Below, one piece after another: positions 14,589 through 23,106 of a DNA stretch of 36,323 nt. The stretch is from Dysosmobacter sp. GTDB taxonomy: Bacteria > Bacillota > Clostridia > Oscillospirales > Oscillospiraceae. Both the position numbers and the translations under genes were made by a program. The notes beneath the pieces were generated by a model, which was not told where the DNA came from, did no database searches, and saw only the letters and a list, made by a program, of their open reading frames with translations. Position 1 is the first letter of the stretch. Every line of letters starts with the position of its first letter. The stretch lies in contig JALFSO010000084.1 of the NCBI GenBank assembly GCA_022778785.1, positions 1 to 36,323 on the forward strand, given 5' to 3'.

Positions 14589-15077
14589 ATGGCTTACGAA
14601 CTGAGGACCACCGACGCGGACGTCCTGATCTGCGAGGGCGCGGCGGTGGTGGGGGACGTGACGCTGGGAAAGGGCGTCAGCGTCTGGTACAACGCCGCCA
14701 TCCGGGGCGACCAGGGCCCCATTGTGGTGGGAGAGGACACCAACATCCAGGAGTGCGCCGTGCTCCATGAGACGTCCACCATCGGAAAGGGCTGCACCAT
14801 CGGACACGGGGCGGTGGTCCACGGCTGCACCGTGGGGGACAACACCCTCATCGGCATGGGGGCCATCGTCCTCACCGGCGCCCGGATCGGCAATAACTGC
14901 CTGGTGGGCGCGGGGGCGCTGGTCACCGGCAAAATGGACGTTCCCGACGGCTCCCTGGTGCTGGGAAACCCGGCGAAGGTGATCCGTCCGCTGACGGCGG
15001 CGGAGATCGCGGAAAACGTGGCCTCCAGAGACGAGTATCTGGACATGGCCCGCCGCTGCCGGGCGGGGCGCGTCTGA
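14589..15077 (+). CDS. gamma-carbonic-anhydrase-like hexapeptide repeat protein
   Basis: A 162-residue left-handed beta-helix protein built of hexapeptide repeats such as VVGDVTLGKGVSVWYNAAIR. It belongs to the YrdA/PaaY/CaiE gamma-carbonic-anhydrase-like group: WYNAAIRGD and the three zinc-ligand histidines H60 (VLHE), H73 (GHG) and H78 (VHG) are all present. Family members form trimers with zinc at subunit interfaces; carbonic anhydrase activity is shown for only some. The terminal helix (residues 135-160) closes the trimer. The ribosome site is weak (AAAGAGAG). It follows the M29 gene closely. Zinc-binding is well supported, enzymatic activity uncertain. Confidence 0.9.
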   Translation: MAYELRTTDADVLICEGAAVVGDVTLGKGVSVWYNAAIRGDQGPIVVGEDTNIQECAVLHETSTIGKGCTIGHGAVVHGCTVGDNTLIGMGAIVLTGARIGNNCLVGAGALVTGKMDVPDGSLVLGNPAKVIRPLTAAEIAENVASRDEYLDMARRCRAGRV

Positions 15078-15126
15078 TTCCACAAAAGAAGCCGCCGGGA
15101 CGGGAACTCTTTCGGTGGTTTGCCAC

Positions 15127-15154
15127 TTGCAACGGCGGCGGAGTCTGCTATACT
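15127..15154 (+). promoter_or_regulatory. promoter of the MATE gene
   Basis: TTGCAA (15127-15132), a 16-bp spacer and TATACT (15149-15154), with the gene start at 15209 and AAAGGAG at 15192-15198. Confidence 0.55.
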
Positions 15155-15208
15155 GGCTTCCTGAATCAAAAGCAAACGATTTTCTGCACATAAAGGAGCC
15201 GGTATTCC

Positions 15209-16558
15209 ATGACTTTGAAGCCTTCCGTCCAGACCCGCCGGGTCTTCCGCCTGTCCCTGCCCATCTTCGCGGAGCTGCTGTTGCAGCTTCTGGTGGGCAA
15301 TGTGGACCAGTTCATGATCTCCCGCTTCGGTTCCGCCGCCGTGGCCTCCATCGGCAACGGCAATCAGGTGATGAATGTGGTCATCATCGTGCTGGAGACC
15401 ATGAGCGCCGCCACCACCATCCTGCTGACCCAGCACATCGGCGCCGGGCAGACGGGGGAGAAGTGCGACGAGATCGCCACGGTGGGCGTGGCCGTCAGCG
15501 CGCTGTTCAGTCTGCTGATGGGCCTGATCCTGCTGCTGGCGCCCCATGTGGTGTTCGGCCTGCTGCGGACGCCGGAGGAGTCCCTGGCCGGCGCCTGCCT
15601 GTACACCCGCATCGTGGGCGGTGCGGTGTTGATCCAGGGGCTGTACATCGAACTGTGCGCCGTACTGCGGAGTTATACGCTGCTGAGAGAGGTGGTCACC
15701 GCCAGTGTGGTGATGAACCTGCTGAACGTGGCGGGCAACGCCGTCCTCATCAACGGCTGGCTGGGCTTTCCGCAGATGGGCGTCACCGGCGCCGCCGTGT
15801 CCACCTGCTTCAGCAAGGCGGTGGGACTGGCGCTGGTGATCCGGATGCTGCGGCGGAAATGCGCTGTCCGGTTCTCCCTGAAGCACCTGAGGCCCTTTCC
15901 GTGGGCCACCTGCCGGAAGCTGCTGGCCATCGCCATGCCCTCCGGCGGAGAGTCCCTGTCCTACAATGTCTCGCAGATCTTTATCCTGCGCTTTATCAAT
16001 CTCATGGGCACCGCGGTCATCGCCACCAAGGTCTACGCCAGCATGCTGGCCAACGTGGCCTATGTATACTCCATCGCCGTGGCCCAGGCCACCCAGATCA
16101 TTCTGGGCTATCTCATGGGTGCACGGAAGACGGAGGAGGTGAGCCGCCGCGTGTGGTCCACCCTCCGCATCGCCCTGACGGTATCGGAGCTGCTGACGCT
16201 GCTGATCCTGATCTTCTGCGACCCCATCTACAGCCTCTTTACCGCCGACCCTGTCATTCATGAGTTGGGCCGGAAGGTGGTCATGGTGGAGTTTCTGCTG
16301 GAGATTGGCCGGTCCGTGAACATCGTCATGGTCCGATGCCTCACCACCGCCGGAGACGTGTGGTATCCGGTATGCGTGGGCGTGTTCAGCATGTGGCTGG
16401 TGTCGGTACTGGGCAGTTGGCTGCTGGGCCACGCGGTGGGCTGGGGCCTTGTGGGCATCTGGATCGCCATGGCCTGCGACGAGTGCCTGCGGGGAGTGCT
16501 GTTTACCATCCGGTTCCGGAAGGGCGTGTGGAAGCGGAAGCGGCTGGTGGACGAGTAA
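15209..16558 (+). CDS. MATE family efflux transporter
   Basis: A 449-residue integral membrane protein with about twelve helices in two similar halves, the MATE (multidrug and toxic compound extrusion) plan. Typical starts of the two halves are visible: FRLSLPIFAELLLQLLVGNV near residue 10 with QFMISRFGS, and LLAIAMPSGGESLSYN near 240. These exporters use a sodium or proton gradient to expel cationic compounds. The substrate cannot be read from sequence. AAAGGAG lies ten bases before ATG 15209. The AI-2E-type permease gene follows after 29 bases without a terminator, so they likely form one unit. Confidence 0.93.
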   Translation: MTLKPSVQTRRVFRLSLPIFAELLLQLLVGNVDQFMISRFGSAAVASIGNGNQVMNVVIIVLETMSAATTILLTQHIGAGQTGEKCDEIATVGVAVSALFSLLMGLILLLAPHVVFGLLRTPEESLAGACLYTRIVGGAVLIQGLYIELCAVLRSYTLLREVVTASVVMNLLNVAGNAVLINGWLGFPQMGVTGAAVSTCFSKAVGLALVIRMLRRKCAVRFSLKHLRPFPWATCRKLLAIAMPSGGESLSYNVSQIFILRFINLMGTAVIATKVYASMLANVAYVYSIAVAQATQIILGYLMGARKTEEVSRRVWSTLRIALTVSELLTLLILIFCDPIYSLFTADPVIHELGRKVVMVEFLLEIGRSVNIVMVRCLTTAGDVWYPVCVGVFSMWLVSVLGSWLLGHAVGWGLVGIWIAMACDECLRGVLFTIRFRKGVWKRKRLVDE

Positions 16559-16587
16559 ACCTTTTGGAAAGGAAATGAAGTCATTCG

Positions 16588-17745
16588 ATGGAATGGAATA
16601 AACAGACGGTCAAAAGTCTTCTGCTGGTGGTCTGCGGCGGCGTGGCGTTCTACTGCGCCCTTCAGCACCTGGGCACCGTGTTGGGCGCCGTGGGCTGGCT
16701 GCTGGGCATTCTTTCGCCGTTCCTGCTGGGCTGCGCCATCGCCTTTGTGCTGAACGTCCCCATGCGGGCCATTGAGCGGCACCTGTATTCCGGCGTCAGG
16801 AAGGGCGGGAAGCTGCGCCGTCCTTTGGCGCTGGTGCTGACGCTGGTAGGGCTGCTGGGCGTACTGAGCCTGGCCTGCGGCGTCATCGGCCCCGGCATCC
16901 GGGAGGCCCTGCGCTCTATCGGCGGACAGCTTCCCACCGCATTGGACCGGTTCGAGACATGGCTCCTCCAGCTGGAGGCCTGGCTGCCCTATGCGAAGGA
17001 TCTGGTGGCCGGCTGGGAGCTGGATTGGAGCTCCCTGTCCCAGAAGGCCATCGGCCTGGCCCAGAACTGGGGCACCGCTCTGGTGTCCTCCGGCGGCGGA
17101 CTGATCGGCGGCGTGGTCAGCGGCCTCAGCACCTTTGTCATCGGCCTGATCTTCTCCTTCTACATCCTGCTCCAGAAAGAGAAACTGGCCCGACAGGGAC
17201 GTCAGTGCCTGTACGCCCTGCTGCCGGAGCGGGCGGCGGACCGGACACTGGAGGTCCTGCGTCTGACAGACCGCACCTTCTCCGGCTTTCTGTCCGGCCA
17301 GTGCCTGGAGGCCTGTATCCTGGGGACCCTGTTCGTGGTGGCCATGAGCCTGTTCCGGATGCCCTACGCCCTCCTGGTAGGCGTTCTCATCGCTCTGACG
17401 GCTCTGATCCCCATTGTGGGCGCCTTCATCGGCTGCGCCGTGGGCGCGCTGCTCATCGCCATCAGCGACCCCCGGCAGGCGCTGGTATTCGTCATCCTGT
17501 TCCTGGTGCTCCAGCAGATCGAGGGGAATCTGATCTATCCCCATGTGGTGGGCTCCTCCGTAGGTCTGCCCTCCATCTGGGTATTGGCCGCCGTCACTCT
17601 GGGCGGCAAGCTCATGGGCATCGCCGGGATGCTGTTCTTCATCCCCCTGTGCTCCGTCCTGTACGCCCTGTTCCGCCAGTTCGTCATCCGGCGGCTGCGG
17701 CAGCGGCATGTGGATCCGAAAAAGTGGAAGGGCCCCGCGGCATAG
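16588..17745 (+). CDS. AI-2E family transporter (YtvI/PerM-type permease)
   Basis: A 385-residue membrane protein with about eight helices. The family pattern is clear: an N-terminal pair of helices (GVAFYCALQHLGTVLGAVGW), a soluble central stretch (about 110-155), then LIFSFYILLQKEKL, the FSGFLSGQCLEACILG helix, IALTALIPIVGAFIG and the closing QQIEGNLIYPHVVGSSVGLP. Members are called AI-2E transporters after TqsA; many instead act in sodium/proton exchange, so the cargo is unknown. The ribosome site is poor: GGAAAGGAAA is 13 or more bases from ATG 16588, and a mini frame (16575-16601) overlaps the start, hinting at low or coupled expression. Confidence 0.9.
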   Translation: MEWNKQTVKSLLLVVCGGVAFYCALQHLGTVLGAVGWLLGILSPFLLGCAIAFVLNVPMRAIERHLYSGVRKGGKLRRPLALVLTLVGLLGVLSLACGVIGPGIREALRSIGGQLPTALDRFETWLLQLEAWLPYAKDLVAGWELDWSSLSQKAIGLAQNWGTALVSSGGGLIGGVVSGLSTFVIGLIFSFYILLQKEKLARQGRQCLYALLPERAADRTLEVLRLTDRTFSGFLSGQCLEACILGTLFVVAMSLFRMPYALLVGVLIALTALIPIVGAFIGCAVGALLIAISDPRQALVFVILFLVLQQIEGNLIYPHVVGSSVGLPSIWVLAAVTLGGKLMGIAGMLFFIPLCSVLYALFRQFVIRRLRQRHVDPKKWKGPAA

Positions 17746-17762
17746 CGGGGCGACCGCACAGA

Positions 17763-17807
17763 ATGCCCTGCCGGTGTGGAACACGCTCCATGCCGACAGG
17801 GTATTTT
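17763..17807. terminator. terminator between convergent genes
   Basis: ATGCCCTG (17763-17770) pairs with CAGGGTAT (17797-17804), extended by CCGG/CCG inside, with TTTT following on the plus strand. It sits between the AI-2E permease and the DUF3298-like gene. Confidence 0.55.
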
Positions 17808-17817
17808 CCTTTGCAGA

Positions 17818-18522
17818 TCATGTTTGCAAACGGATCAAAGACTCTGGGATGGGCCAGGCACAGCCCTGTTCCCCGAAGGGCAGGGAGAAGGTGGGGACGC
17901 CCTCTGCCCAGGGGGCGATGGCGTACATCTGCCAGAAAAACTGAAGGCCCTCCGGCGTGACATAGTAGTTCTCCCGGTTGAAATTCCTGCGCAGCTCCTG
18001 CCGCCACTTCTCGTGATAGCGGGCCATGCCCGCCGCCTCCTGCCGCCGGATTTCCGCCTCCGCCGTCTGGCACAGCAGCTTCCGCACCGGCGTCCGCCGG
18101 GGGAAGAAGTCGCCCAAGGGAATGGGATAGCCGGTGCGCAGATCCCAGGTATCCCCCCTGCGGAGGATCTCCGTGCGGCCGCCCAGACACTCCCGGGTGT
18201 CAGTATGGAGGCTCCAGATACCTTTTTCCGAGCAGGTGACGCGATAGGTCAGCGACGCCGTGCAGCAGGGGAGGGGGGCGCTGTCCGCCAGGGCCTGCCG
18301 GTATTCCGCGGCGGCCTTGGGAAACAGCCAGTTCTCGCAGTAACGGAAATAGGACCGGGCCTGCAGCTGGTAGAAGCGGTCGATGCGCCTGCCCACCCGG
18401 CCGTTCCGCTCGATGGGACGGGGGAGGGATACCGTGGCCTTCAGCACGGGAATGTCCTCCGCCGTCCACTCCCGCTCCGCCGTGAATTCCTCGGTCTCCA
18501 GGGCCAGCAAACGGTCCTCCAT
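17818..18522 (-). CDS. DUF3298-like (RsiV C-terminal domain-like) protein
   Basis: A 234-residue protein without signal peptide or membrane segment. The C-terminal part shows the DUF3298 pattern: GDTWDLRTGYPIPLGDFFP, then an Arg/Glu-rich helix, then YYVTPEGLQFFWQMYAIAPW and GVPTFSLPF. In RsiV-type anti-sigma factors this domain binds lysozyme outside the cell, but here no membrane anchor exists, so a cytoplasmic or uncertain location is implied. The N-terminal region resembles the domain that normally precedes DUF3298 (beta-strands plus FYQLQARSYFRY). ATG 18522 is preceded by GGAGGTGG. It is divergent from yerC and stands alone. Family assignment is moderate, function unknown. Confidence 0.75.
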   Translation of the reverse strand: MEDRLLALETEEFTAEREWTAEDIPVLKATVSLPRPIERNGRVGRRIDRFYQLQARSYFRYCENWLFPKAAAEYRQALADSAPLPCCTASLTYRVTCSEKGIWSLHTDTRECLGGRTEILRRGDTWDLRTGYPIPLGDFFPRRTPVRKLLCQTAEAEIRRQEAAGMARYHEKWRQELRRNFNRENYYVTPEGLQFFWQMYAIAPWAEGVPTFSLPFGEQGCAWPIPESLIRLQT

Positions 18523-18616
18523 GGGACAGCCACCTCCGCAAAATCGTTCTGTCTCAGCCTATGCGGAGACCGGGAAAGGGTGCGGGAAAAACTTTGCGCA
18601 AAAACTACGCTTCCTC

Positions 18617-18645
18617 TTTACTTTCACGCTCTACAATGTTAAAAT
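18617..18645 (+). promoter_or_regulatory. promoter of the yerC unit
   Basis: TTTACT (18617-18622), a 17-bp spacer and TAAAAT (18640-18645), 42 bases before the yerC start. Confidence 0.65.
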
Positions 18646-18686
18646 GGATTGATCAAAAGGATCTTGACATTTAAGGAGTATGTGAC

Positions 18687-18995
18687 ATGGTGAAGATCGG
18701 CAAGAAAGAGAAGAACGGCGAACTCTATAAAGCCATTCTGATGCTGAAGGACGAGAAGGAGTGCTACGACTTCTTCCAGGACCTGTGCACGGTTTCGGAA
18801 CTGCGTTCCATGGAGCAGCGGTTTGAGGTGGCGTCCCTGCTGGATCAGGGGCTGATCTACAATGATATTCTGGAGCGCACCGGCGCGTCCAGCGCCACCA
18901 TCAGCCGGGTGAACCGCTCCCTGAGTTATGGCACCGGCGCCTATGCCAAGATTTTCGCACGCCGGAAGGGCCAGGAGGAACCGAAGGAGCAATGA
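18687..18995 (+). CDS. yerC: YerC/YecD family TrpR-related DNA-binding protein
   Basis: A 102-residue helical protein of the YerC/YecD group, distantly related to the Trp repressor. The helix-turn-helix core is VSELRSMEQRFEVASLLDQG, then YNDILERTGASSATISRVNR, ending with the family signature SLSYGTGAY. Targets of this family are not well established. AAGGAG lies eight bases before ATG 18687. Its stop overlaps the methyltransferase start by four bases (ATGA), so the two are translationally coupled, and hslO follows. A dimeric regulator is the likely role. Confidence 0.93.
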   Translation: MVKIGKKEKNGELYKAILMLKDEKECYDFFQDLCTVSELRSMEQRFEVASLLDQGLIYNDILERTGASSATISRVNRSLSYGTGAYAKIFARRKGQEEPKEQ

Positions 18996-19750
18996 GCAGT
19001 TACGAGGCGCTGGCCGGCGCGTATGACGTTCTGACCCAGGATGTACAATATCGCCGCCGGGCAGACTATCTGGACCGGCAGCTGCGGAAGAGCGGCGTCC
19101 CGGTGCGGACGGTGCTGGATCTGGGCTGCGGCACCGGGTCCATCGCCTGCCTGCTGGCGGAGAGGGGCTACGCTGTCACCGCCGCCGACGGCTCTGTGGA
19201 GATGCTGACGGAGGCGGCCCGGAAGATCGCGGCGCTGGATCTGGAGAAGCCGCCCTTCCTACTGCACCAGTCCATGTCCCGGCTGCGCCTGATGGGACAG
19301 GTGGACGCCGCGGTGTCCACGCTGGACGCCCTGAACTATCTGACCCGGCCGTCGGAACTGCAGGAGACCTTCCGCCGCGTGGCGAAATACCTGCGGCCTG
19401 GCGGACTGTTTCTGTTTGATGTGAACACGCCCTATAAGCTCCGCCGGATGGACGGCCAGATCTGGCTGGACGAGACGGAGGACGTCTACTGCGTCTGGCG
19501 GACGGAGTTCTCCCGGCGGACCCGGATCTGCACCTACTGGGTGGATCTGTTCCGCCGCAATGACGATGACACCTGGGATCGGAGCGTTGAGGAGCATCGG
19601 GAGCGGGCCTGGGAGGAGGACGAGCTGCGTCAGTGGCTGGCGGACGCCGGCTTTGATCAGGTGCGCCTGACAGGCGACATGACGGGCCGTCCGCCGAAGC
19701 CGGAGGAGGACCGCTGGATCTTCCATTGCCGGAAGGCCGCTGAGACGTGA
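18992..19750 (+). CDS. class I SAM-dependent methyltransferase
   Basis: A 252-residue Rossmann-fold methyltransferase. Motif I is VLDLGCGTGS at 41-50, the acidic motif II is in AVTAADGSVEML (61-72), and the downstream LRPGGLFLFDVNTPYKL is typical of the family. The C-terminal half carries a beta-rich Trp/Tyr-containing insertion (IWLDETEDVYCVWRTEF) found in small-molecule and tRNA-type methyltransferases of Firmicutes. The acceptor is unknown. It overlaps yerC by four bases upstream and precedes hslO by 56 bases; this order suggests one operon. Confidence 0.9.
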   Translation: MSSYEALAGAYDVLTQDVQYRRRADYLDRQLRKSGVPVRTVLDLGCGTGSIACLLAERGYAVTAADGSVEMLTEAARKIAALDLEKPPFLLHQSMSRLRLMGQVDAAVSTLDALNYLTRPSELQETFRRVAKYLRPGGLFLFDVNTPYKLRRMDGQIWLDETEDVYCVWRTEFSRRTRICTYWVDLFRRNDDDTWDRSVEEHRERAWEEDELRQWLADAGFDQVRLTGDMTGRPPKPEEDRWIFHCRKAAET

Positions 19751-19806
19751 GCCGTCCGGCGGCTTCGCGGCGGTATTTGAACGATGAACAAAAGGAGCAT
19801 TTTCAT

Positions 19807-20700
19807 ATGAGCGATCAACTGGTACGGGCCATCACCGCCGACGGCATGGTGAAGGCCACGGCAGTCTCCACCAAATATCTGACAGAGCGGGCGCGGCAGA
19901 TCCATCAGACGCTGCCGGTGGCCACGGCGGCTTTGGGCCGTCTGCTGGCGGCGTCCTCCATGCTGGGCAACGCCCTGAAGGACACCGGCAGCAGCGTGAC
20001 CCTTCAGGTGAAGGGCGGCGGCCCCCTGGGGACCATTCTGGCCGTCTCCGACAATGAGGGCAACGTCCGGGGCACGGTGGACGATCCGGCGGTAGACCTC
20101 CCCCTGCGGGAGGACGGCAAGCTGAACGTGGGCGCCGCCGTGGGCACCGACGGCACCCTGACCGTCATCCGGGACCTGAATATGAAGGATCCCTACGTGG
20201 GCACTGTGGCGCTGCTGTCCGGCGAGATCGCCGACGATCTGGCGTCCTACTTTGTGGAGTCGGAGCAGATCCCCTCGGCGGTGGGGCTGGGGGTGCTGGT
20301 GGACCGGGACCAGAGCGTCCGTGCCGCCGGCGGCTATCTGATCCAGCTGCTGCCCGGCGCGGGGGAGGACGTCATCGGCAAGGTGGAGGGCGGCGTGCTG
20401 GCCGCCGGAAGCGTGACGAACCTCCTGGACGGGAACGACAATCCCGAGGCCATGCTGCGGAAGCTGCTGTCCGACTTTGAGGTGGAGATTCTGGAAAAAA
20501 CTCCCATTGAGTACCGCTGCACATGCAGCCGGGAGCGGATGGCCCGCGCCCTCATCAGCATGGGTCCCGACGAGCTGCAAAGTCTGATCGACGAGCAGGG
20601 ACAGGCAGATCTCACCTGCCGCTTTTGTGACAGAAAACAGCATTTTTCCAGAGAAGACCTGGAAGAAATGATGGCAAAAATGCGGAAAAACAAAAAATAA
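19807..20700 (+). CDS. hslO: Hsp33 redox-regulated chaperone
   Basis: A 297-residue cytoplasmic holdase that is activated by oxidation. The zinc-binding redox switch at the C-terminus is complete: C238 and C240 in YRCTCSRERM, and C271 and C274 in LTCRFCDRKQ. The N-terminal substrate-binding part shows the family segments AALGRLLAASSMLGNALK and QVKGGGPLGTI. The start at 19807 was chosen for AAAGGAG about ten bases upstream and family length; the frame extends back to 19747 through the ribosome site. It ends the yerC-methyltransferase-hslO unit. In an anaerobe it would serve oxidative or heat stress. Confidence 0.97.
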   Translation: MSDQLVRAITADGMVKATAVSTKYLTERARQIHQTLPVATAALGRLLAASSMLGNALKDTGSSVTLQVKGGGPLGTILAVSDNEGNVRGTVDDPAVDLPLREDGKLNVGAAVGTDGTLTVIRDLNMKDPYVGTVALLSGEIADDLASYFVESEQIPSAVGLGVLVDRDQSVRAAGGYLIQLLPGAGEDVIGKVEGGVLAAGSVTNLLDGNDNPEAMLRKLLSDFEVEILEKTPIEYRCTCSRERMARALISMGPDELQSLIDEQGQADLTCRFCDRKQHFSREDLEEMMAKMRKNKK

Positions 20701-20718
20701 AAAAATTCAAAAAAACGG

Positions 20719-20747
20719 TTGACAAATGGGGGCCCGGTGAGTATAAT
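20719..20747 (+). promoter_or_regulatory. full-consensus promoter of the tRNA cluster
   Basis: TTGACA (20719-20724), a 17-bp spacer and TATAAT (20742-20747): an exact consensus, 32 bases before the first tRNA. The A-rich stretch just upstream may act as an UP element. Confidence 0.92.
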
Positions 20748-20778
20748 AACTTTTGTCGTCTGACGGAAGTGGTCATCC

Positions 20779-20855
20779 GGGAGCATAGCTCAGCTGGTTA
20801 GAGCACCTGCCTTACAAGCAGGGGGTCACTGGTTCGAGTCCAGTTGTTCCCACCA
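20779..20855 (+). tRNA. tRNA-Val (anticodon TAC)
   Basis: GGGAGCA acceptor arm pairs with TGTTCCC, the T-loop is GGTTCGAGTCC, the anticodon loop CTTACAA gives TAC at 20813-20815, and CCA is encoded at 20853-20855. Confidence 0.97.
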
Positions 20856-20880
20856 CTCAATGCGTCGGATGAAGGAAAAT

Positions 20881-20957
20881 GGCCCGGTAGTTCAGTTGGT
20901 TAGAACGCTAGCCTGTCACGCTAGAGGTCGACGGTTCGAGCCCGTTCCGGGTCGCCA
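20881..20957 (+). tRNA. tRNA-Asp (anticodon GTC)
   Basis: GGCCCGG pairs with CCGGGTC, T-loop GGTTCGAGCCC, anticodon GTC at 20915-20917, CCA encoded. Confidence 0.97.
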
Positions 20958-20960
20958 TTT

Positions 20961-21036
<76 letters not shown>

Positions 21037-21039
21037 TTT

Positions 21040-21115
21040 GCGGGCATAGCTCATCTGGTAGAGCGCCACCTTGCCAAGGTGGAGGTAGCGAGTTCGAGCC
21101 TCGTTGCCCGCTCCA
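21040..21115 (+). tRNA. tRNA-Gly (anticodon GCC)
   Basis: GCGGGCA pairs with TGCCCGC, anticodon GCC at 21073-21075, CCA encoded at 21113-21115. Confidence 0.97.
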
Positions 21116-21152
21116 TTTGAAAAGATCACACGCCGGTGTGATCTTTTCAAAT
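21115..21152. terminator. 17-bp perfect hairpin between tRNA-Gly and tRNA-Cys
   Basis: ATTTGAAAAGATCACAC (21115-21131) and GTGTGATCTTTTCAAAT (21136-21152) pair without mismatch around a GCCG loop. The T run lies inside the stem, so termination may be partial; it could also be an RNA-processing site. The left arm begins on the last base of the tRNA-Gly CCA. A TATAAT at 21161-21166 just after it could start a separate tRNA-Cys transcript. Confidence 0.55.
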
Positions 21153-21213
21153 GGGGAGCATATAATTCATGTGGGCTCTGATCAAGACCGCATTTCTGAT
21201 AGATCGTTTCCTT

Positions 21214-21288
21214 GGTGACATAGCCAAGTGGTAAGGCAAGGGTCTGCAAAACCCTGATTCCCCGGTTCAAATCCGGGTGTCACCTCCA
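21214..21288 (+). tRNA. tRNA-Cys (anticodon GCA)
   Basis: GGTGACA pairs with TGTCACC, T-loop GGTTCAAATCC, anticodon loop TCTGCAA with GCA at 21246-21248, CCA encoded. Confidence 0.96.
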
Positions 21289-21295
21289 GATCAGG

Positions 21296-21332
21296 AAAAG
21301 TCCTAAGGCTTGAAAAGGCCTTAGGACTTTTT
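21296..21332 (+). terminator. intrinsic terminator of the tRNA cluster
   Basis: AAAAGTCCTAAGGC (21296-21309) pairs with GCCTTAGGACTTTT, followed by further T residues to 21332. Confidence 0.92.
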
Positions 21333-21444
21333 CATGTATCCACGCCTCTGGGGACCGGGCGGCAGCGCCCGTTTTCCCTGTTCACCGTGGACAAGCACTC
21401 CGAATCACACTATTTCAAGCGCCGGAAGGCGCATGGAGGTTCTC

Positions 21445-23025
21445 ATGGCTGATCTTCGTTCTGAAATCTCCCGGCGGCGGACCTTTGCCATCATTTCCCA
21501 TCCCGACGCCGGTAAGACGACCCTGACGGAAAAGTTCCTGCTCTACGGCGGCGCCATCGCCCAGGCCGGCGAGGTGAAGGGCAAGCGGGCCCGGGCCGCC
21601 ACCTCCGACTGGATGGAGATCGAAAAGCAGCGCGGCATCTCCGTCACCTCCTCCGTCATGCAGTTCCAGCACGACGGCTTCTGCATCAACATTCTGGACA
21701 CGCCGGGTCACCAGGACTTCTCCGAGGACACCTACCGCACCCTCATGGCCGCCGACAGCGCTGTCATGGTCATCGACGGCGCCAAGGGCGTGGAGCCCCA
21801 GACCCGGAAGCTGTTCAAGGTCTGTGCCCTGCGGCACATCCCCATCTTCACCTTCATCAACAAGATGGACCGGGAGACCCGGGACCCCCTGGACCTCTGC
21901 GAGGAGGTGGAGCGGGAGCTGGGCATCGACACCTATCCCGTCAACTGGCCCATCGGCTGCGGCAAGGAGTTCCAGGGCGTCTACGACCGGGAGAAGAAGC
22001 GCATCCTGTTCTTCTCCGGCGAGGGACACGCCAAAAAGGCCGCCGCCACGGAGGTGGATCTGGAGGACCCCGCCGTCAGTGAGATGATCGGCGAGAAGCG
22101 TGCCGCCACGCTGCGGGACGACGTGGAGCTGCTGGGCGCCGGACGGGAGTTCGACATGGAGGCCGTGCGGAACGGCACACTGTCTCCGGTGTTCTTCGGT
22201 TCCGCACTGACCAACTTCGGCGTGGAGCCCTTCCTGGAGGAGTTCCTGCGGATGACCACGCCGCCGCTGCCCCGTGTGGCGGACACCGGTGAGGTGGACG
22301 TGTACAGCCAGGATTTCTCTGCCTTCGTCTTCAAGATCCAGGCCAACATGAACAAGGCCCACCGGGACCGTCTGGCCTTCATGCGCATCTGCTCCGGCCG
22401 GTTCCAGCGGGACACGGAGTATTTCCACATGCAGTCCGGCAAGAAGCTGCGGCTGTCCCAGCCCCAGCAGATGATGGCCGCGGAGCGGGAGATCGTGGAG
22501 GAGGCCTACGCCGGTGACATCATCGGCGTCTTCGATCCCGGCATCTACTCCCTCGGCGACACCATCACCGTGCCGGGAAAGAAGTTCAAGTTCTCCGGCA
22601 TCCCCACCTTTGAGCCGGAGCACTTCATGCGGGTGTCCCCCAAGGACACCATGAAGCGCAAGCAGTTTATGAAGGGCACGGAGCAGATCGCCCAGGAGGG
22701 CGCCATCCAGATATTCAAGATCCCCGACGCCGGCATGGAGGAGGTCATCGTGGGCGTGGTGGGCACGCTGCAATTCGACGTGTTCCAGTACCGGATGAAA
22801 AACGAGTACGGCGTGGAGCTGTATATGACGGGCCTGCCCTACGAGCACCTGCGGCGCATCACCGCCTGCCCCGGCGACCCCAAGGACCTGACCCTCTGCA
22901 CCGACGCCAAGCTGCTGGAGGACTTCCGGGGCCGGAATCTCATCGCCTTCGGCGGCGAGTGGTCCGTGGGCTTCCTGACGAAGCACAACCCGGGCCTGGA
23001 ACTCAGCGAGTCCCTGTCCGTATAA
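21445..23025 (+). CDS. prfC: peptide chain release factor 3
   Basis: A 526-residue translational GTPase that recycles RF1/RF2 from the ribosome after termination. G1 is SHPDAGKTT at 18-26, G3 is DTPGHQDFSEDTYRT, and G4 is NKMDRETRDP; the length equals the usual 525-530. The C-terminal domains follow the normal order. ATG 21445 was chosen for GGAGGT just upstream and the family N-terminus; the open frame reaches back to 21334 through the preceding tRNA terminator region. A hairpin follows, then the DUF4317 gene. Identity is firm. Confidence 0.96.
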   Translation: MADLRSEISRRRTFAIISHPDAGKTTLTEKFLLYGGAIAQAGEVKGKRARAATSDWMEIEKQRGISVTSSVMQFQHDGFCINILDTPGHQDFSEDTYRTLMAADSAVMVIDGAKGVEPQTRKLFKVCALRHIPIFTFINKMDRETRDPLDLCEEVERELGIDTYPVNWPIGCGKEFQGVYDREKKRILFFSGEGHAKKAAATEVDLEDPAVSEMIGEKRAATLRDDVELLGAGREFDMEAVRNGTLSPVFFGSALTNFGVEPFLEEFLRMTTPPLPRVADTGEVDVYSQDFSAFVFKIQANMNKAHRDRLAFMRICSGRFQRDTEYFHMQSGKKLRLSQPQQMMAAEREIVEEAYAGDIIGVFDPGIYSLGDTITVPGKKFKFSGIPTFEPEHFMRVSPKDTMKRKQFMKGTEQIAQEGAIQIFKIPDAGMEEVIVGVVGTLQFDVFQYRMKNEYGVELYMTGLPYEHLRRITACPGDPKDLTLCTDAKLLEDFRGRNLIAFGGEWSVGFLTKHNPGLELSESLSV

Positions 23026-23043
23026 AACCTTTCCGACGGCCTG

Positions 23044-23070
23044 ACTGCCGGTCTCGAAGAGACCGGCAGT
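23044..23070 (+). terminator. hairpin after prfC
   Basis: ACTGCCGGTCTC (23044-23055) and GAGACCGGCAGT (23059-23070) form a perfect 12-bp stem with loop GAA, but the following bases (TTCCGACC) are a weak T run, so it may only attenuate transcription into the next gene. Confidence 0.65.
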
Positions 23071-23106
23071 TTCCGACCTTTATAAGAGGAATGGGAGCGT
23101 ATCATC

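Noticed and set aside
13251-15191. 646-residue open frame on the minus strand
   Set aside because: Antisense shadow of the M29 aminopeptidase gene, crossing two other gene borders.
14594-16432. 612-residue open frame on the minus strand
   Set aside because: Low-complexity His/Gln-rich antisense to the carbonic-anhydrase-like and MATE genes, with no family similarity.
21115-21152. phage attachment site next to tRNA
   Set aside because: No integrase or direct repeat of a tRNA 3' end is present; the palindrome is better read as a transcript hairpin.
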